Assembly (NCBI GenBank): GCA_945786935.1
Contig: CALZFY010000021.1
Span: forward strand, 1 to 29,186
DNA: 29,186 bases
Direction: 5' to 3'
Source: HGM12587 sp945786935
GTDB lineage: Bacteria; Bacillota; Clostridia; Lachnospirales; Lachnospiraceae
Under the pieces are notes generated by a model. The model saw nothing but the letters and a program-made list of their open reading frames with translations. It was not told where the DNA came from and ran no database searches. Every line of letters starts with the position of its first letter. Within the stretch, counting starts at the first letter, position 1. Below, piece by piece: positions 8,364 through 17,425 of this stretch. Made by a program: the position numbers and the translations under genes.

Positions 8364-9525
8364 GCGCCACCTCCACTGCTTCCAGATCCTGATTGTCAGG
8401 ATCATTCAAATATTTGTAAACCTCGTAGCCTGTCATAAATAATACAAACAGGGTCACAAAAGGCATATATTCCAATGGTAAAGTCCAGTCTTTGGCAAGG
8501 AACATGGAATATCCCATGAAGGATGTCAGAGACTGCAGCACGAAAAGATAATATTTCGATGGTCTGACCATCATATAAAGCAGCAGGAATACTTCTGCAA
8601 AGAAGGAATATCTCTCATGCATATGAGGAAGGAAAAATGGTGCCAGAAGACCGAAAAATGCTCCCAATAATAGCACAAATTCCTTTGTGATCTTCACTTT
8701 TTTACGTCCCATATAATATAAGACGATCATAAACACCCCAAGGGTCAGCCAGATACCTGCAGTGTGGTATTCTTCAATAAATTTATCCGGACCAATCAGG
8801 TAGTAAATGTTGGTGTATTTTAACACCAGCGCCCACATTTCCTCGGTTGTCTGGGAAAAATATACATCCAGACATTCCCACAGCGGCTTTCCCGCCATCC
8901 ATGCCGGAATGATTCCGATAAAATAATTAACCGGAAGCCACAGAAAATGCTGTAATTTCACTTTTTTATTCAGCCACAAAATAACAAACATGGGCAGCAG
9001 CCATAAGGGCTGAAGCTTAAATGCGAAGGCCACACCGAAAAAGAACATCCCAAGGCAGGGTCTGTCCTTGATGATAAAGTAGACACAAAGCAAAACCCAG
9101 AACATGGGCAGCATATCACACTGTGCCCATAGCACGCTGTTTACGATAAACACCGGACTGAGCATAAAAATCCCGTAGGTCAGCACAGACTTTGTTTTGC
9201 TCCTTGTCAGCTCATAAATAATCAATGCACCCACAATAGCTGCCATAAAATCAAAGCCGCTCATCATCGCCTTAAAGCCTGTCATACAGTTGACCGGCAA
9301 AATAGTGATAAACCAGAGTAAATATACAAATGGCGGTGCATAGTCATACCAGTCTCCTGCCAAAGCTCCAAAGCCACCTTTGTATAACTCTGCAAACCAT
9401 AACTCCCACCAGGCAGTCCAGTCACCGGAAATGACATGCTTGACACTCAGTCTGATTAAGACACTCAAAATGGTCACACCTGCAATCAGTAAAAGATCTG
9501 ATATTTCCCATTTCTTTGTTTTCAT
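8353..9525 (-). CDS. Gpi18-like (COG5542) GT-C mannosyltransferase-family membrane protein
   Basis: A protein of 390 residues. Motifs recall Gpi18-type GT-C enzymes: SGDWTAWWELWFAELYKGG in the first outer loop, DWYDYAPPFVYLLWF, SVLWAQCDMLPM, FAFKLQPLWLLP, and FFLPHMHERYSFFAEV near the end. These proteins transfer a sugar from a polyprenyl-phosphate donor on the outer membrane face. The donor may come from the GtrB-like GT2 encoded 10 nt upstream. The in-frame TTG at 9528 precedes the ATG at 9525; GGAG lies seven nt before the ATG, so the ATG is preferred. The family name does not prove that mannose is transferred. Confidence 0.8.
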   Translation of the reverse strand: MKTKKWEISDLLLIAGVTILSVLIRLSVKHVISGDWTAWWELWFAELYKGGFGALAGDWYDYAPPFVYLLWFITILPVNCMTGFKAMMSGFDFMAAIVGALIIYELTRSKTKSVLTYGIFMLSPVFIVNSVLWAQCDMLPMFWVLLCVYFIIKDRPCLGMFFFGVAFAFKLQPLWLLPMFVILWLNKKVKLQHFLWLPVNYFIGIIPAWMAGKPLWECLDVYFSQTTEEMWALVLKYTNIYYLIGPDKFIEEYHTAGIWLTLGVFMIVLYYMGRKKVKITKEFVLLLGAFFGLLAPFFLPHMHERYSFFAEVFLLLYMMVRPSKYYLFVLQSLTSFMGYSMFLAKDWTLPLEYMPFVTLFVLFMTGYEVYKYLNDPDNQDLEAVEVAHVG

Positions 9526-9535
9526 CAAATATCTC

Positions 9536-10486
9536 CTAATCTAATTCTTTCTCAATAATAAATTTCGGCCGTTCCTTTGTCTCCATGTAAATCTTGCCGA
9601 TATATTCTCCAATGACTCCAATGGATAGAATCTGTAACCCGCCAATGGCCCAGATGGATACGAACATGGAAGACCAGCCAATGCTGGTATGTCCTGTAAA
9701 ATGTCTGATCAGCGAATAAATCAGCATACAGATACTCACCAGGAAAATGAAAAATCCAAGGGTTGTGATCATACGGATCGGTTTGATGCTGAAGGATGTG
9801 ATTCCGTCAATGGCAAATGCCAGCATCTTCTTTAACGGATACTTGGATTCTCCTGCAAAACGCTCGGCTCTTTCATAGTACACACTGTCGGATTTGAAGC
9901 CTACCAATGGTACAATGCCTCGAAGGAAGAGATTGACTTCCTTAAATTTCAGCATTTCTTCTACGGCACGTTTGCTCATAAGCCGATAGTCTGCATGATT
10001 ATAGACAATGTCCACGCCCATGGCCATCATCATTTTATAAAAGCCCTGTGCGGTAAATTTTTTAAAGAAAGTATCTGTCTTTCTGGCACTGCGGACACCG
10101 TAGACCACCTCGCAGCCTTCATAATATTTCTGTACGAAGCCATCAATGGCGTTAATATCATCCTGAAGATCAGCGTCCATAGATACAATCATGTCTGCAT
10201 ATTTTACTGCAGTGGAAAGTCCTGCTACCAGAGCATTTTGATGTCCCTTGTTTCTGGATAGCTTCACCCCTGCATACATAGGATTTTCTGCATGAAGTGC
10301 TTCGATCATAGGCCAGGTCATATCCTTGGACCCGTCATCTACAAAAAGCACCTTACTTTTTTCTGAGATCAGTTCCTGCTCATAGAGCTGCTGCATTTTG
10401 ATAGCAACCTGTTTTGCAGTTTCCCGGATGACAGCTTCCTCGTTATAGCAGGGAATGACAATATATAAAATGTTTTTCTTTTCCAT
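9536..10486 (-). CDS. GtrB-like family 2 glycosyltransferase (undecaprenyl-phosphate sugar transferase)
   Basis: A protein of 316 residues. It has IVIPCYNEE (9-17), DDGS (49-52), LSRNKGHQNALVAGL (75-89) and DADLQD (103-108), then two C-terminal membrane helices. This is the GtrB/YkoT-like arrangement, in which a nucleotide sugar is loaded on undecaprenyl phosphate at the cytoplasmic face for a later GT-C enzyme. The Gpi18-like gene directly downstream is the obvious partner. The frame is open to 10537, but the ATG at 10486 starts MEKKNILYIVIPCYN, the usual beginning, and lies 5 nt past the rmlD stop. The ribosome binding site is weak, so coupling to rmlD translation is likely. Confidence 0.9.
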   Translation of the reverse strand: MEKKNILYIVIPCYNEEAVIRETAKQVAIKMQQLYEQELISEKSKVLFVDDGSKDMTWPMIEALHAENPMYAGVKLSRNKGHQNALVAGLSTAVKYADMIVSMDADLQDDINAIDGFVQKYYEGCEVVYGVRSARKTDTFFKKFTAQGFYKMMMAMGVDIVYNHADYRLMSKRAVEEMLKFKEVNLFLRGIVPLVGFKSDSVYYERAERFAGESKYPLKKMLAFAIDGITSFSIKPIRMITTLGFFIFLVSICMLIYSLIRHFTGHTSIGWSSMFVSIWAIGGLQILSIGVIGEYIGKIYMETKERPKFIIEKELD

Positions 10487-10491
10487 AGCTT

Positions 10492-11340
10492 TTAACCTAA
10501 CAATTCTTTCATATAAACGTCCAGTGCATCCTCCCAATGTGCAAACATAAAGTCAGAAGTCAGTTTGAACATTCTGTTCTCTAATACAGAATATGCAGGA
10601 CGTTTGGTTGGTGTCGGATACTCTTCAGTGGTGAGGCGTTTAACTTTTGTGTCCTTGCCTGCTTTTTCAAAAATCTTCTCTGCAAAATCAGCCCAGCTGC
10701 AATATCCTTCACAGGTTCCGTGGAAGATTCCGTAATTATCAGTAGGCACCAGACTTACAATAGATTTTGCAAGCTCCAGGGCACTGGTAGGACTTCCCAG
10801 CTGATCTGCTACAACACCCACTTCATCTCTTGTCTCAGCAAGACGAAGCATAGTCTTTACAAAGTTATGTCCGTCACCATAAAGCCATGCAGTACGTACG
10901 ATAAAGTATTTCTTTGCAAACATTTTTACAAATTCTTCTCCTGCAAGCTTGGTTCGTCCATAAGCACTCTGTGGACATGGGATATCAGTTTCCAGATAAG
11001 GTGTGTCCGCATCTCCGGCAAATACATAGTCTGTAGATACATGAATGAGTTTTGCATCTGCTTCTGCTGCAGCGATTGCCAGATTTCTTGGTCCAATGGC
11101 ATTGATCTTAAATGCCAGTTCTTCCTCTGTCTCACATTTATCTACTGCTGTATATGCAGCACAGTTAATGATGGCATAGGGCTTTACTTCTCTGACATGT
11201 TTAAGCACTGCATCCACATCGGTGATATCAAGATCTGCCACATCGGTGTTGATCAGTTCGTATTCTATACTTCCTTCATACTGGGCATTGATGGCACGAC
11301 CCAGCTGGCCGTTACATCCTGTCACAATAATTTTTTTCAT
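10492..11340 (-). CDS. rmlD: dTDP-4-dehydrorhamnose reductase
   Basis: A 282-residue protein of the short-chain dehydrogenase type. It has TGCNGQLG (7-14) for NAD(P)H binding, STDYVF (102-107), and the catalytic YGRTK (127-131). It makes the last step to dTDP-L-rhamnose by reducing dTDP-4-dehydro-L-rhamnose. Length and motifs are complete. The other pathway genes (rmlA, rmlB, rmlC) are not in the window and would have to be encoded elsewhere. GGAGGA lies nine nt upstream of the ATG. Its place between glycosyltransferase genes suggests that the polymer contains rhamnose. Also known as rfbD. Confidence 0.95.
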   Translation of the reverse strand: MKKIIVTGCNGQLGRAINAQYEGSIEYELINTDVADLDITDVDAVLKHVREVKPYAIINCAAYTAVDKCETEEELAFKINAIGPRNLAIAAAEADAKLIHVSTDYVFAGDADTPYLETDIPCPQSAYGRTKLAGEEFVKMFAKKYFIVRTAWLYGDGHNFVKTMLRLAETRDEVGVVADQLGSPTSALELAKSIVSLVPTDNYGIFHGTCEGYCSWADFAEKIFEKAGKDTKVKRLTTEEYPTPTKRPAYSVLENRMFKLTSDFMFAHWEDALDVYMKELLG

Positions 11341-11342
11341 CT

Positions 11343-11741
11343 TTATTTTTCCTCCGAAATCTTTTTTTCTAATTCTTCGATTCTTTTTTTCATTGCTTTT
11401 AATTCTTCCTGACGGTCCTTCTCTTCAATGGCAAGGCGCTGGGTAAGATTTCTCACCTTATTTTCCAGAACCGAAGTCTCAATGGTCTGGAAAAATGCCT
11501 TTAAGATCAGGATGAAAATAAAGAACAGGAAGATAAAGTTTACGGGCAGTTCCATTCCAATGGCTCTTGTAAACATGGCTACGAGGAATGGGAACACACT
11601 AAACACAACAAGAATCAGGGAAAATATGATCCAAAAGATGGCATATTCAATCTGCAGTTTGGACTGCCTGATTCTTTTTAAAATGTAAAATGTCATGAAA
11701 AATGCTCCGCAGATCAGGAGCAGCTGAAATACTGGTGACAT
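11343..11741 (-). CDS. DUF2304 family small membrane protein
   Basis: A protein of 132 residues: an N-terminal helix, then KRIRQSKLQIEYAIFWIIFSLILVV (a pattern typical of DUF2304), a third hydrophobic segment, and a C-terminal coiled coil of about 45 residues (from about residue 85) rich in Lys, Glu and Leu. DUF2304 genes are often next to polyprenyl-phosphate GT2 genes, as here: the upstream GT2 stop is 1 nt away. The protein may anchor or assist that enzyme, but no biochemical role is assigned. The ATG at 11741 has GGAGG about nine nt upstream, partly inside the preceding gene; a longer in-frame start at 11762 would overlap that gene. Confidence 0.85.
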   Translation of the reverse strand: MSPVFQLLLICGAFFMTFYILKRIRQSKLQIEYAIFWIIFSLILVVFSVFPFLVAMFTRAIGMELPVNFIFLFFIFILILKAFFQTIETSVLENKVRNLTQRLAIEEKDRQEELKAMKKRIEELEKKISEEK

Positions 11742-11742
11742 C

Positions 11743-12468
11743 TTAGACCTCCTCCATGACAATTTTTTCCACCTTCCGGCGTTTTCTGAAATTCTGGATC
11801 AGCAAAATGGATATGAGCATCCGCATCATGTACATCATGGAACGTCCCATGGTCAGATAGCTTGCTCCGGCAATACGCTCATCCATCTCCACCTGCACCT
11901 CTGCAATGGTTGCACCCTGTTTTAGCAGATAAGATACCGTATCCGGTTCCGGCCCGTAATTCATGTTCAGAGCAAATTCTGCGATCATCTTCTGGTTAAA
12001 CATTCGCATACCTGAAGTTGGATCCTTGATCTTATGCCCTGTGGTCAGCTTCATAGCCAAAGAAATCAGGTTGCTTCCCAGCATACGCATGGATTTTGGC
12101 TTTTTCTTCACAACAAAACGGGAGCCTATGACAATATCATAGCCTTCCTCCATTTTCTTTAACATATCCCCGATGTATTCCGGGCGGTGCTGACCGTCCG
12201 CATCAAACTGGATGGCATAATCGTATTTTTTTTCGTAGGCATATTTTAAGCCCGTCTGAAAAGCTCCTGCCAATCCCAGATTTACCGGAAGATCGATAAG
12301 CTCATAGCCTCTGGCCCTGCAGATTTCCGGTGTGGAATCTGAGGAACCATCGTTAATGATCACATAATCATACTGAGGATAGTTATTCTTTAAATTTTCA
12401 ATAACTCTTACAATATTGTCCTGCTCATTATAGGCAGGAATGATTACTAAACATTTCATACCCTTCAT
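11743..12468 (-). CDS. Family 2 glycosyltransferase, dolichyl-phosphate-mannose-synthase-like
   Basis: A 241-residue protein. It has CLVIIPAYNEQDNIVRVI at the N-terminus, NDGSSD (39-44), LPVNLGLAGAFQTGL, FDADGQH (88-94), and DPTSGMRMFN, all typical of DPM1-like GT2 enzymes. There is no strong C-terminal pair of membrane helices, only one hydrophobic stretch near residues 215-228. It therefore probably relies on a membrane partner such as DUF2304, encoded immediately downstream. Expected reaction: transfer of a sugar from a nucleotide donor to a polyprenyl phosphate. The ATG at 12468 is preferred over the internal one at 12459 because GGAAAG lies about 11 nt upstream. Confidence 0.9.
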   Translation of the reverse strand: MKGMKCLVIIPAYNEQDNIVRVIENLKNNYPQYDYVIINDGSSDSTPEICRARGYELIDLPVNLGLAGAFQTGLKYAYEKKYDYAIQFDADGQHRPEYIGDMLKKMEEGYDIVIGSRFVVKKKPKSMRMLGSNLISLAMKLTTGHKIKDPTSGMRMFNQKMIAEFALNMNYGPEPDTVSYLLKQGATIAEVQVEMDERIAGASYLTMGRSMMYMMRMLISILLIQNFRKRRKVEKIVMEEV

Positions 12469-12492
12469 TGTACCATATCTTTCCGTAGTTTT

Positions 12493-13224
12493 CTACAGAA
12501 ACTGTAACAAAGTTCTAAAAATTCGTAATATATCTGTAACAAATGCAAATTTGATATCATTTTCCTTCAATGCACGGTGGCCTTCCCGCAGACCCTCAAG
12601 GTAGGCTCCAAGGCCGTTGGTACTGGTACCTCCATGGGACATCTTTATGAGAACCTCCGGAATGTAGGACAATTTCACCTTTCCATCCTTTAAGATTCTG
12701 ATCATATATTCATAGTCCGCTGCAATGCGGTAATCTGTCTTATAAAGACCGTAGGTTTCATAAACCTCTCTTTTTAAATACAAGGTGGGATGTCCCGGCA
12801 TCCATCCGGTGCGAATATTTCCCTGACCCTGTCTCCATTTACGGATGATCTTTTCCCCATCCACATAATTTAAGTCTGCATGAACCCCGTCGGTTCCTTC
12901 CGCTTCCATGACAGCTACCATCTTAGACACTGCATCCACGCAGGCAAACCGGTCAAAACAAAGACCGATGTAGTCTCCGGTAGCCATTTTAAGGCCTTTA
13001 TTGATGGCATCGTAAATGCCGCTGTCTTTTTCAGAGATCCACAAAAGCCGGTCTCCGAACCGTTTCTTTGCCTCCCGGATGACGTCCAACGTATCATCTC
13101 CGGATGCGCCGTCCACAATAATGTATTCTATATTTTCATAATCCTGAGCCTCCACCTGGGCAATGGTCTTTTTTAGATTCTCACTGTCATTATAGGTGGT
13201 GGTGATGATCGATACTTTCTTCAT
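12493..13224 (-). CDS. Family 2 glycosyltransferase (WcaA-like) with an unusual DXD region
   Basis: A 243-residue protein. It opens with VSIITTTYNDSENLKKTI, then VDGASGDDT (37-45) and SEKDSGIYDAINKGL (64-78), which is characteristic of this GT2 subgroup. WMPGHPTLYLKREVYETYG (from 141) and an RIAADYEYMIR segment follow. Where most relatives have an N-S-D-D metal-binding motif, this protein reads LCFDRFACVD (88-97), so the metal-binding motif is altered or shifted. The start lies inside the 3' end of the GT4 gene (35-nt overlap) with only a weak ribosome binding site, so translation is probably coupled. It probably adds one sugar to the lipid-linked repeat unit. Confidence 0.87.
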   Translation of the reverse strand: MKKVSIITTTYNDSENLKKTIAQVEAQDYENIEYIIVDGASGDDTLDVIREAKKRFGDRLLWISEKDSGIYDAINKGLKMATGDYIGLCFDRFACVDAVSKMVAVMEAEGTDGVHADLNYVDGEKIIRKWRQGQGNIRTGWMPGHPTLYLKREVYETYGLYKTDYRIAADYEYMIRILKDGKVKLSYIPEVLIKMSHGGTSTNGLGAYLEGLREGHRALKENDIKFAFVTDILRIFRTLLQFL

Positions 13225-14392
13225 ATAGAGTTAAATATTCTCCAAATCTGTCATATTTATTAAAAGCAAGGGCACGCTTTCTGCATGCCTCTCTCATTTC
13301 TTCTCTCTTTTCGCAAAGCTCCAGCACTGCTTCTTTAAGCTTTGCCGTGTCCCTTTGAGGTACGATTTTTCCGCAGGATTCGTCCACGGCTTCCACACTT
13401 CCCCCGGTTGCAAAAGTGACCACCGGTGTTCCACAGGCCAAAGCCTCCAGATTTGTGGTAGGGAAATTGTCCTCCAGGGTAGGATTTACATAAACACTGG
13501 CTCTCGAATAAAGCTCCGTGAGTTCTTCCACATTTTTCGTATGTTCGATTCCGATCATTCCCTTTGGAAGGTCTTTTATCTGTTTTTTGCTCACGCCTAC
13601 CACAGCAACCTCATATTTATCCGGATCCAGCATTCCATGAAGCTCCTTCATATATTCCAGGCCTTTCCTGCGATCCCACACATTAGCGACGCCCAGAATG
13701 AGGTGCTTTCCATCCGACTTTGCTTCCTGTGGTACAAATTTTTCCAGATCAATGCCATTGGGAATGACTCTTACCGGATATTCCTTTAAAAAGGATTCTT
13801 TTACCAGCGCTGCCAGCCACTTAGAAGGTGTAACAATGGTAAGATTTTCCACTCCCAGGAAGGTCTCTTTTTTTCGGGCATAATTTACATCACTGGCGTC
13901 CCTAAACAGTGCATAGGGGTAGGAATTTCGGTACTGCGGACAGTGATGGCACCCTGTTTTCCATTTATCACACTGCACATAATCAAAATAAGCACAATGT
14001 CCCGTAAAGCTCCAACAGTCATGGAGTGTCCAGATCACCGGTTTTCCACTTGCCTTTAAATAGGCAAAAAGCTTTTCCACATTGAGATAAAATCCATGGA
14101 TGTTATGAAGGTGGATGAGATCCGGATCATAGCTTTGAAGCTTCTCAATCAACTTTTCTGTCTGCTTTGTGGAGTTAAATCCGTGGGTTCCGGTAAAGAA
14201 GGTAGACAGCACATGGATTCCCATATCCGGATTGGTTCCTATACGCTCTGCATCAATGCCTTCCGGTGCTGTTCTTCGTCCGTAAAAAATCTTCCCCTCA
14301 TGCCCGGCCTTTTTTAAGGCATGATAAATATCCACGGTAATGCGGCCTACACTTCCGTTGCCGCATACCGTATTAATCTGTGCTATTTTCAA
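13190..14392 (-). CDS. Family 4 glycosyltransferase
   Basis: A 400-residue GT-B fold protein. The N-terminal half has IAQINTVCGNGSVGRITVDI, then DLIHLHNIHGFYLN, TLHDCWSFTGHCAYF and a Cys-rich loop (CDKWKTGCHHCPQY) seen in colanic-acid WcaC-like enzymes. The C-terminal half has VTPSKWLA, IPNGIDLEKF, VANVWDRRKGLEY and LEDNFPTTNLEALACGTPVV, the donor-binding region. It acts in the cytoplasm with a nucleotide sugar. The start is TTG at 14392 with GAGGA seven nt upstream, 15 nt after the fkp stop. The last residues read DHHHHL because the gene runs 35 nt into the next gene, whose IITTTYND codons in this frame give His codons. Confidence 0.92.
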   Translation of the reverse strand: MKIAQINTVCGNGSVGRITVDIYHALKKAGHEGKIFYGRRTAPEGIDAERIGTNPDMGIHVLSTFFTGTHGFNSTKQTEKLIEKLQSYDPDLIHLHNIHGFYLNVEKLFAYLKASGKPVIWTLHDCWSFTGHCAYFDYVQCDKWKTGCHHCPQYRNSYPYALFRDASDVNYARKKETFLGVENLTIVTPSKWLAALVKESFLKEYPVRVIPNGIDLEKFVPQEAKSDGKHLILGVANVWDRRKGLEYMKELHGMLDPDKYEVAVVGVSKKQIKDLPKGMIGIEHTKNVEELTELYSRASVYVNPTLEDNFPTTNLEALACGTPVVTFATGGSVEAVDESCGKIVPQRDTAKLKEAVLELCEKREEMREACRKRALAFNKYDRFGEYLTLYEESIDHHHHL

Positions 14393-14407
14393 AACAGTAT
14401 CCTCATT

Positions 14408-17400
14408 TTATATCAGTTCGCAATCCCAGACAGCTACACCGCTATCCTGGAATACGCTTTGGATTCTCTTACTTAAGTCATCCTTTGTATAGCCTTTTTT
14501 CAGGATGACCTGCAAAAATCCACCGCCGCCGGCACCGCAGATCATTTTCGCATCCAGCATATCTTCTACGCTTAGGAATATCTGGTCAATACAGGTATTG
14601 GTGCAGCCCCCATCCAATCGTTTGGAAAGCTCCCAGTGTTCATCCAAAAGTCTGGCAAAGGCATCAATGTTTCCTTTTTCCAACTCAAACTTCATCAAAA
14701 TGGCACTCTTCTGGATCTCATATAACACATCGATGGAATTTTTGCGGGAGCCGATGTAACCGCCGACTACTTCTCTTAAGAGATTTCTGGCCAGTCGTCT
14801 CTGTCCTGTGTAGATCAGGGCAAAACGTTCCTGAAGCTCTCTTTTTGCTTCCTCAGGAATTACAATATGATCCACCTGAATATTTTGCTTAATACCTGGT
14901 ACGGTATGCACAAGCTTCACGCCGGGAGTAAGACCTCCCACCTGATCCTGCCAGCCACCGCCGGTACTCATGATCTGTTCCATGCAAAGCACACGGGAAT
15001 ACAGCTCATTTTCACTGATGTCTTTCCCAATAAATTCAAAAATGCCTTTCACACAGGCTGCTGCCAGCATAGAACTTGTGCCAAGTCCGGAGCCTTTCGG
15101 AATTCCGCGCACAGCTGTAGACAGGTAAAGTCCTCCGCCCACTTTTTTCAAAAGCTGCTCTAAGCTATATTCTCCCTCTCTCGGGATAATACCGCAGGCA
15201 ATGAGTGCTGCTTTATGAAGTGCAAAGGTATCAAATGGATCATGGCAGTTTTGAAGCTCCTTCATATCTGTAAAATCTGCCTCTGCCCCAAGGTCCGTGC
15301 TTGCAAGCACCACTGCCGGTTTATTGATTCTTTTTACCTCTGCTACGATAGGCAGCCTTCCATTTAAGCTGATGGCTGCATTTAAAACAGTTCCACCATG
15401 CTCGTTACAATATGGCGGTGTATCAGACCAGCCGCCTCCAAAGTTTACACGAACCGGAAGCTCGATGGTCACCTCATCATTTGCAATATGGTATTGTTCC
15501 TCACAGTCAATATCTGCAACGACTGCATCATATAATTCCTTACATATATACTGGAAGCAGGCAGTCTCCAGGTCTTCACTGACGTGTCCGTTTGTCATTC
15601 TGGAAAGATAATAATAGATGCGCATCTTTCTGCTAAAATCTGCATCTTTTGCAATTTCCAAAAGTTCCTGAAGATGCTTTTCTCCTACACCTTTGCTGCC
15701 AAAGGCTTTGGCTGCCTCTTCAATCTCTTTTCTCTCGTCAATGGCTTTTAAAAATCTGGATACCCGAATTTTTTTCTCCAGATTTTCCTGCCATGCCAGC
15801 ATCTGCGTCGTATCTGCTTCATTAAAGCTTTCATAAAGACTCATTCGCCGGCTGTTTTTATATTCTAAAGAAACCTTTTCTCTTCCTGCTAAAACCTCTA
15901 CCAGTTTTAAGCTTTCTGTCACAGCTTCCTCAACGGAATCACATACCGGATAGAGCTTCGCAAACCACAGGTATGGTTCTTCCTCGCCCCAGAGTTCTTC
16001 CATAGAAAGTCCCAAAAGCTTTGGCATTTCCTTCATGGTAGTATTTAAAAATGGTGCATTATCCTCTAAATATCCCTTGGGGTTGTCCAGGGTTCCGTAA
16101 ACACGTACCACAAATTTACCATTACGCAGCTTTAATCCGTGAAGGGTCACACCCGCCGATACATTCTTATCTTTTAAGGTCACACCGGAAATGACACAGC
16201 CTTCGGAAATATGGGTATCTCCGTAAAGATAGCTGTCTTCAATATAGGATTTGGAGCTGACAACGGCTCCCTCCTGAATGTAGCTGTTACTGTAGGCACA
16301 GTTGCCGCCATTGCCTTCTACGCCAAACACCTGGCTCTTCCAGCCAAGGAACTCGTAGTCGTCTACTCCCTCTGTCACCAGATGAAGAAGTTCCCTGGTC
16401 GTTCCAAAATGAATAAACTGTGCCGGAGACAGGCATAAAAGCTTTAAGCTAAATGGGCTTAAAGTATCCCATAAAATTTTACGGCATTCCTCCAGCTCGG
16501 CACAAAAAGTACCTTCCGGTTTTTCTTTTAAATACCGATCATAAGTGGATTCCGATGCTAACGGGTATAAAAAGTCTCCGTAAAAGCTGATTCTTGCTTT
16601 TTCATTGACAAATTTTGCAAATTTTACCGGGTCTACTTCCCCGTCGGTGCTGATGAGATTAAAAAGTGCATTTAACAGATTGTGATCCAGCATAATGGCA
16701 CCGGTATCAATGTCCACATTGCCATGAGCGTTAACTGCCCCTACCTCTGTAAGCTTTTCTACAGACATTTTATGCAGAAACTGTCTTACATAACCGCTCT
16801 CATCTCCCAAAAAGACACCGTGATTCTTTCCGGTCTCCACATGCTCTTTGATAGAGATAGCTGCTGCCCCATTGAACTGAAAATCGATCTGCAGCGGATT
16901 AAATAGCAAAAGTACGTCGCCGGATAAGATCAACATTCCTTCTTTAAATCGGGAAGGCATTCCGGACATGCCGATGATAAATTCATCAAACAGGGTGGAA
17001 CGTCTTCCATCAGGAAGCTCTCTTGGCACCGGGGAGAATAATTTACCGCAGGCGGAATACTGTGGTACACGCTTGGAATCTCCACCGGAATGAATAACCA
17101 GGATTCTCTTATCTTTAAAGCAATCTTTGCTGTCGCTGTGCTCTCTGATATATTTCATGACATTGAAGGTGGCTCCACCGGAACCTACGCGCTTTCCATC
17201 CGGGTCAGGCAGCACCGCATAAGTAGTCTGCTTTGGAAGAAGTCCCTGCTCCAATCGGAAGCTGATCTGCTCTTCAAAGGCTTTGGCCTGATCCTCATTA
17301 GATGCTGTTAAGATCACATAATCCCAGTGGATAAAGTATCTTTTCTTTAAGGATTTCTCGTAGTCCGTCCACGCATCCTCGTAGCTTTGACTTAAGAATA

Positions 17401-17425
17401 AGTTTTTCATTTTTTCAGGTTTCAT
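14408..17425 (-). CDS. fkp: Bifunctional L-fucokinase / fucose-1-phosphate guanylyltransferase
   Basis: A 1005-residue two-domain enzyme, similar in layout to Bacteroides Fkp. The N-terminal pyrophosphorylase has GSGGAT (81-86), HSGGDSKRVP (112-121) and GKLFSPVP (127-134). A left-handed-helix-like region follows at about 378-450. The C-terminal GHMP kinase has RVNFGGGWSDTPP (659-671), PKGSGLGTSS (776-785) and CGAGGGGF (963-970). Together the domains turn free L-fucose plus ATP and GTP into GDP-L-fucose, the salvage route; the de novo genes gmd and fcl are not seen. The ATG at 17425 has AAGGAG just upstream. It heads the left part of the locus and is divergent from the fucosyltransferase gene, the likely consumer of its product. 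Both domains look complete, with no motif missing. Confidence 0.95.
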   Translation of the reverse strand: MKPEKMKNLFLSQSYEDAWTDYEKSLKKRYFIHWDYVILTASNEDQAKAFEEQISFRLEQGLLPKQTTYAVLPDPDGKRVGSGGATFNVMKYIREHSDSKDCFKDKRILVIHSGGDSKRVPQYSACGKLFSPVPRELPDGRRSTLFDEFIIGMSGMPSRFKEGMLILSGDVLLLFNPLQIDFQFNGAAAISIKEHVETGKNHGVFLGDESGYVRQFLHKMSVEKLTEVGAVNAHGNVDIDTGAIMLDHNLLNALFNLISTDGEVDPVKFAKFVNEKARISFYGDFLYPLASESTYDRYLKEKPEGTFCAELEECRKILWDTLSPFSLKLLCLSPAQFIHFGTTRELLHLVTEGVDDYEFLGWKSQVFGVEGNGGNCAYSNSYIQEGAVVSSKSYIEDSYLYGDTHISEGCVISGVTLKDKNVSAGVTLHGLKLRNGKFVVRVYGTLDNPKGYLEDNAPFLNTTMKEMPKLLGLSMEELWGEEEPYLWFAKLYPVCDSVEEAVTESLKLVEVLAGREKVSLEYKNSRRMSLYESFNEADTTQMLAWQENLEKKIRVSRFLKAIDERKEIEEAAKAFGSKGVGEKHLQELLEIAKDADFSRKMRIYYYLSRMTNGHVSEDLETACFQYICKELYDAVVADIDCEEQYHIANDEVTIELPVRVNFGGGWSDTPPYCNEHGGTVLNAAISLNGRLPIVAEVKRINKPAVVLASTDLGAEADFTDMKELQNCHDPFDTFALHKAALIACGIIPREGEYSLEQLLKKVGGGLYLSTAVRGIPKGSGLGTSSMLAAACVKGIFEFIGKDISENELYSRVLCMEQIMSTGGGWQDQVGGLTPGVKLVHTVPGIKQNIQVDHIVIPEEAKRELQERFALIYTGQRRLARNLLREVVGGYIGSRKNSIDVLYEIQKSAILMKFELEKGNIDAFARLLDEHWELSKRLDGGCTNTCIDQIFLSVEDMLDAKMICGAGGGGFLQVILKKGYTKDDLSKRIQSVFQDSGVAVWDCELI

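Noticed and set aside
10720..11412. Open 230-codon frame on the plus strand opposite rmlD
   Set aside because: It is the antisense shadow of a complete rmlD, its product is Cys-rich without recognisable motifs, and it has no suitable ribosome binding site.
14369..14392. Frameshift or truncation at the GT4 start, because no ATG is at the expected place
   Set aside because: A TTG start with a good GAGGA site gives the standard N-terminus, so no damage need be assumed. The same holds for the TTG start of wzx at 23660.
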